Assembly (NCBI GenBank): GCA_947629215.1
Contig: CANRCU010000124.1
Coordinates: 1-6,954 of the forward strand
Length of the DNA: 6,954 nt
Reading direction: 5' to 3'
Source of the DNA: an uncultured Clostridia bacterium
GTDB lineage: Bacteria > Bacillota > Clostridia > Lachnospirales > CAG-274
In this document: piece by piece, positions 4,738 to 6,954 of the stretch
Position numbering within the stretch: position 1 is the first letter of the stretch
Layout of the letters: each line of letters begins with the position of its first letter
Notes under the pieces: generated by a model
Told to the model about the DNA's origin: nothing
Seen by the model: the letters and a program-made list of their open reading frames with translations, nothing else
Databases searched by the model: none
Made by a program: the position numbers and the translations under genes

Positions 4738-6057
4738 TTATTCCTTACGGTTTCTTGCAATAAAATGTATCGGTGTACCGAGAAAACCGAATGCTTCTCT
4801 GAGCTGATTTTCGATGTAGCGTTTATACGAAAAATGCAGCAGCTCGGTATCGTTTACAAACAGGACAAACGTCGGCGGACGCACGGATACCTGAGTTATA
4901 TAATATATCTTCAGCGGACGTCCTTTTTCGGCAGGCGGCTGGTTCATTGCCATTGCCTCTATAAGCACGTCGTTCAGAACGCCTGTTGCTATTCGCAGAG
5001 TATTGTTTTCGTTTACGGTCTTTATCATGTCGAAAAGTTTGCTGACACGCTGACCGGTAAGTGCAGAAATAAATATTTTAGGCGCATAGGGCATATATTT
5101 AAGCTCTGTGTCTATATCTTTGATAAATTTATTCATCGTGTGATTGTCTTTTTCGATCATATCCCACTTGTTGACCGCTATTATACAGGCTTTGCCCGCT
5201 TCGTGCGCAATGCCTGCTATTTTGGTGTCCTGATCGGTGATGCCCTCTTCGGCATTTATCATTATTATACAGACGTCGGCGCGCTCAACAGCCGCAACAG
5301 CGCGTATGACAGAAAATTTCTCGATATTTTCCTTTACTTTTGATCTGCGGCGCATACCTGCCGTGTCTATAAAAATATATTTCTGCCCGTTATAAGTATA
5401 GGGCGAATCTACCGCATCGCGCGTAGTGCCTGCTATATTGCTGACAATAACGCGTTCTTCGCCAAGTATACGGTTGATAAGCGAGGATTTGCCGACATTC
5501 GGTTTACCGACGATAGCAACTTTGATAATGTCGTCCTCTTCCGTGTCTTTAGCATCTTCGGGGAAGTACGAAACTATTTTATCCAAAAGCTCGCCTAAAC
5601 CAAGCATCTGACCTGCCGACACCCCTATCGGGTCGCCAAGGCCGAGCGAATAAAATTCATACACATCCAAACTGTATTTTGCAAGGTCATCCACTTTGTT
5701 TACAGCCACAATAACAGGTTTACGGGCTTTTCTCAGTATATTTGCCACCTGCATATCGCTGTCGGTAACGCCTGTTTTCACATCTGTCACAAGAACGATG
5801 ACATCTGCCGAGGCAATGGCTATCTCCGCCTGAGAGTACATACTTTTTAATATAAGATCGTCGCTTTCGGGTTCAAGACCGCCCGTATCGATAATGGTAA
5901 AGCTGTAATCCAGCCATTCTGCGTCGGCATATATCCTGTCGCGTGTTACGCCCGGCGTATTTTCAACTATAGATATTCTTTCGCCTGCAAGGCGATTGAA
6001 AAGTGTGGATTTGCCCACGTTAGGGCGGCCTATTATTGCAACTATCGGCTTTGCCAT
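4738..6057 (-). CDS. der: Ribosome assembly GTPase Der (EngA)
   Basis: Essential bacterial GTPase with two consecutive GTP-binding domains, acting in maturation of the 50S ribosomal subunit. The 439-residue length from the chosen start is typical. Domain 1: P-loop GRPNVGKS (10-17), TPGVTRD (34-40), DTGG (57-60), NKVD (120-123). An acidic linker (about 167-176, EDAKDTEEDD) leads to domain 2: GKPNVGKS (184-191), AGTTRD (209-214), DTAG (231-234), NKWD (296-299). The KH-like C-terminal domain covers about 355-436, with VSVRPPTFVLFVN at 390-402 and the usual ending GTPIHFIARNRKE. All G-motifs are intact. The frame runs upstream to 6123, but the extra 22 residues (starting MPKDIVLLNRYLN) do not resemble Der and would overlap the preceding gene. 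The ATG at 6057-6055 starts with the family's MAKPIVAIIGRPNVGKS and has AGGAGG 9 nt upstream, so I chose it. The gap to the preceding gene is 19 nt. Confidence 0.98.
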   Translation of the reverse strand: MAKPIVAIIGRPNVGKSTLFNRLAGERISIVENTPGVTRDRIYADAEWLDYSFTIIDTGGLEPESDDLILKSMYSQAEIAIASADVIVLVTDVKTGVTDSDMQVANILRKARKPVIVAVNKVDDLAKYSLDVYEFYSLGLGDPIGVSAGQMLGLGELLDKIVSYFPEDAKDTEEDDIIKVAIVGKPNVGKSSLINRILGEERVIVSNIAGTTRDAVDSPYTYNGQKYIFIDTAGMRRRSKVKENIEKFSVIRAVAAVERADVCIIMINAEEGITDQDTKIAGIAHEAGKACIIAVNKWDMIEKDNHTMNKFIKDIDTELKYMPYAPKIFISALTGQRVSKLFDMIKTVNENNTLRIATGVLNDVLIEAMAMNQPPAEKGRPLKIYYITQVSVRPPTFVLFVNDTELLHFSYKRYIENQLREAFGFLGTPIHFIARNRKE

Positions 6058-6066
6058 GTCAGTTTT

Positions 6067-6072
6067 CCTCCT
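6067..6072 (-). promoter_or_regulatory. Ribosome binding site that fixes the der start
   Basis: AGGAGG on the minus strand, 9 nt upstream of the ATG at 6057 and within the 19-nt gap after the DUF512 stop codon at 6077-6079. It supports the 439-residue Der over the longer 461-residue frame starting at 6123, which would begin inside the upstream gene. Confidence 0.85.
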
Positions 6073-6076
6073 GTGG

Positions 6077-6954
6077 TTATTCGCATTCAAGTATCTGTTC
6101 AATAAAACGATGTCCTTCGGCAACAGACATTACAGCCCTGACACCGAGAACTTTTTCTATATCCGTTATATCCGTATCGTCAAGCATTACGGTGGTATCG
6201 GCGCGGAAAGCATTTTCGGGTATAAGAAGATATTCGCCCAACTCGGCATTTTTAAGCTGAGAGATAATATCCGTACCCGTTAACAGACCGCTGACCGTTA
6301 TCGTTTTACCGAAAAAATTATTTTCTATCGCATATACATGTATTTCGGTGTCGGTCAGTTTTTCGGCAAGACGGCTGCAAAGCCCCGAAATAAAGTCATA
6401 AGCGATCTTGCCTGTGGCTATGGAGAGCCGACGGCGTTTATTGTCCGGTTTCAGCCGTGCGAAAGCGTCGTCAAATTCGTTTTGCATAAGCGTTACCATG
6501 CCGACACCGTTTTCAAGCTGAGGGAAACCCTCGTAATGTTCGTATTCGGGCAAGGGAACGTCCGCTGTTAAATAAAATTCGTCCGCCAAAAAGCAAAAAC
6601 GCGTGCCTTTTTCTTTCAATAGCTGCTCTTGTCGTGCGGTCACCTGTTTTATTATTTCAAGGCATTCCTTCGGCGTAAACAGCCGCAGAGGATAAAGCCC
6701 ATCTCTGTATGCGCTTTCGCCGAAAGGCACTATCGACATACTTTTGCTTTGGGGCGCATAACGGCTCAGATCGTCTATGCTTTTGTCAAGATATTTGCCG
6801 TCGTTCACACCCGCGCAGAGTACTATCTGAAAATTCATTTCAATGCCTGCTGCGTGGAATTTGTCAAGGCGGTCAAAAAGTTTTGCCGCATTGGGATTTT
6901 TCAGCATAAAGACCCTGAGTTCGGGGTCGGTCGTGTGTACCGATATATTTATCG
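6077..6954 (-). CDS. Radical SAM / DUF512 protein, C-terminal part (5' end outside window)
   Basis: The frame is open to the right edge, so the visible 291 residues are the C-terminal part of a protein usually about 430-460 long; the N-terminal PDZ-like domain and the iron-sulfur CxxxCxxC loop should lie off-window. The first residues, INISVHTTDPELRVFML, and then FHAAGIEMNFQIVLCAGVNDG are the later strands of a radical SAM barrel. The DUF512 signatures follow: FADEFYLTADVPLPEYEHYEG, QLENGVGMV, and near the end GKTITVSGLLTGTDIISQL, LLIPENAFR and MLDDTD. An ATG at 6907 could be mistaken for the start, but the frame and homology continue upstream of it. Members are typed as FeS-containing oxidoreductases of unknown reaction (the cyanobacterial equivalog is TIGR03279). 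The gene is 19 nt upstream of der, an arrangement common in Clostridia, and is probably co-transcribed with it. Confidence 0.93.
   Translation of the reverse strand, partial: INISVHTTDPELRVFMLKNPNAAKLFDRLDKFHAAGIEMNFQIVLCAGVNDGKYLDKSIDDLSRYAPQSKSMSIVPFGESAYRDGLYPLRLFTPKECLEIIKQVTARQEQLLKEKGTRFCFLADEFYLTADVPLPEYEHYEGFPQLENGVGMVTLMQNEFDDAFARLKPDNKRRRLSIATGKIAYDFISGLCSRLAEKLTDTEIHVYAIENNFFGKTITVSGLLTGTDIISQLKNAELGEYLLIPENAFRADTTVMLDDTDITDIEKVLGVRAVMSVAEGHRFIEQILECE

Noticed and set aside
6058..6123. Longer start for der, adding 22 residues
   Set aside because: The extension overlaps the end of the DUF512 gene, does not resemble Der, and the internal ATG has AGGAGG at proper distance.

Overview
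The window is a densely packed run of ten protein genes, all on the minus strand, so transcription runs from high to low coordinates. It looks like chromosome of a spore-former-related Clostridia, probably a Ruminococcaceae/Oscillospiraceae-type gut Firmicute. The grounds are the purine-rich AGGAGG-type ribosome binding sites, acyl-phosphate-dependent PlsY, the radical SAM/DUF512 - der - plsY - gpsA gene order, and a DUF2953 - gerW (YtfI-YtfJ) pair. The lineage is inferred from family memory, not from a search. I saw no tRNA, rRNA, CRISPR array, insertion sequence or phage gene.

Right part (6954 to 2801): the end of a radical SAM/DUF512 protein whose start lies outside the window, then der (double-GTPase ribosome assembly factor), plsY (first acylation of glycerol-3-phosphate), gpsA (glycerol-3-phosphate synthesis) and an 85-residue protein I do not recognise. 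Gaps are 19, 25, 1 and 3 nt, so this is almost certainly one operon. GpsA makes sn-glycerol-3-phosphate and PlsY consumes it, so two adjacent genes supply consecutive steps of membrane phospholipid synthesis.

Middle part (2761 to 911): a DUF2953 membrane-anchored protein with a strongly charge-segregated linker, gerW (YtfJ-type sporulation/germination protein) overlapping it by 4 nt, and a two-helix membrane protein resembling the uncharacterised DUF6106 family. A 39-nt gap with a small hairpin next to the DUF2953 ribosome binding site separates this set from the upstream genes. It may still be part of the same transcript.

Left part (910 to 1): a 90-nt gap with a GC-rich hairpin, a HIT-family nucleotide hydrolase/transferase, a 77-nt gap with an 11-bp hairpin, and the N-terminal third of adenosine deaminase, cut by the window edge. 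No gene-free stretch exceeds 300 bases. The window is mostly housekeeping. The best candidates for new biology are the unknown 85-residue gene, the radical SAM/DUF512 protein beside der, and the DUF2953-gerW-DUF6106-like set. I found no convincing sign of a novel defence, mobile or RNA-based system.
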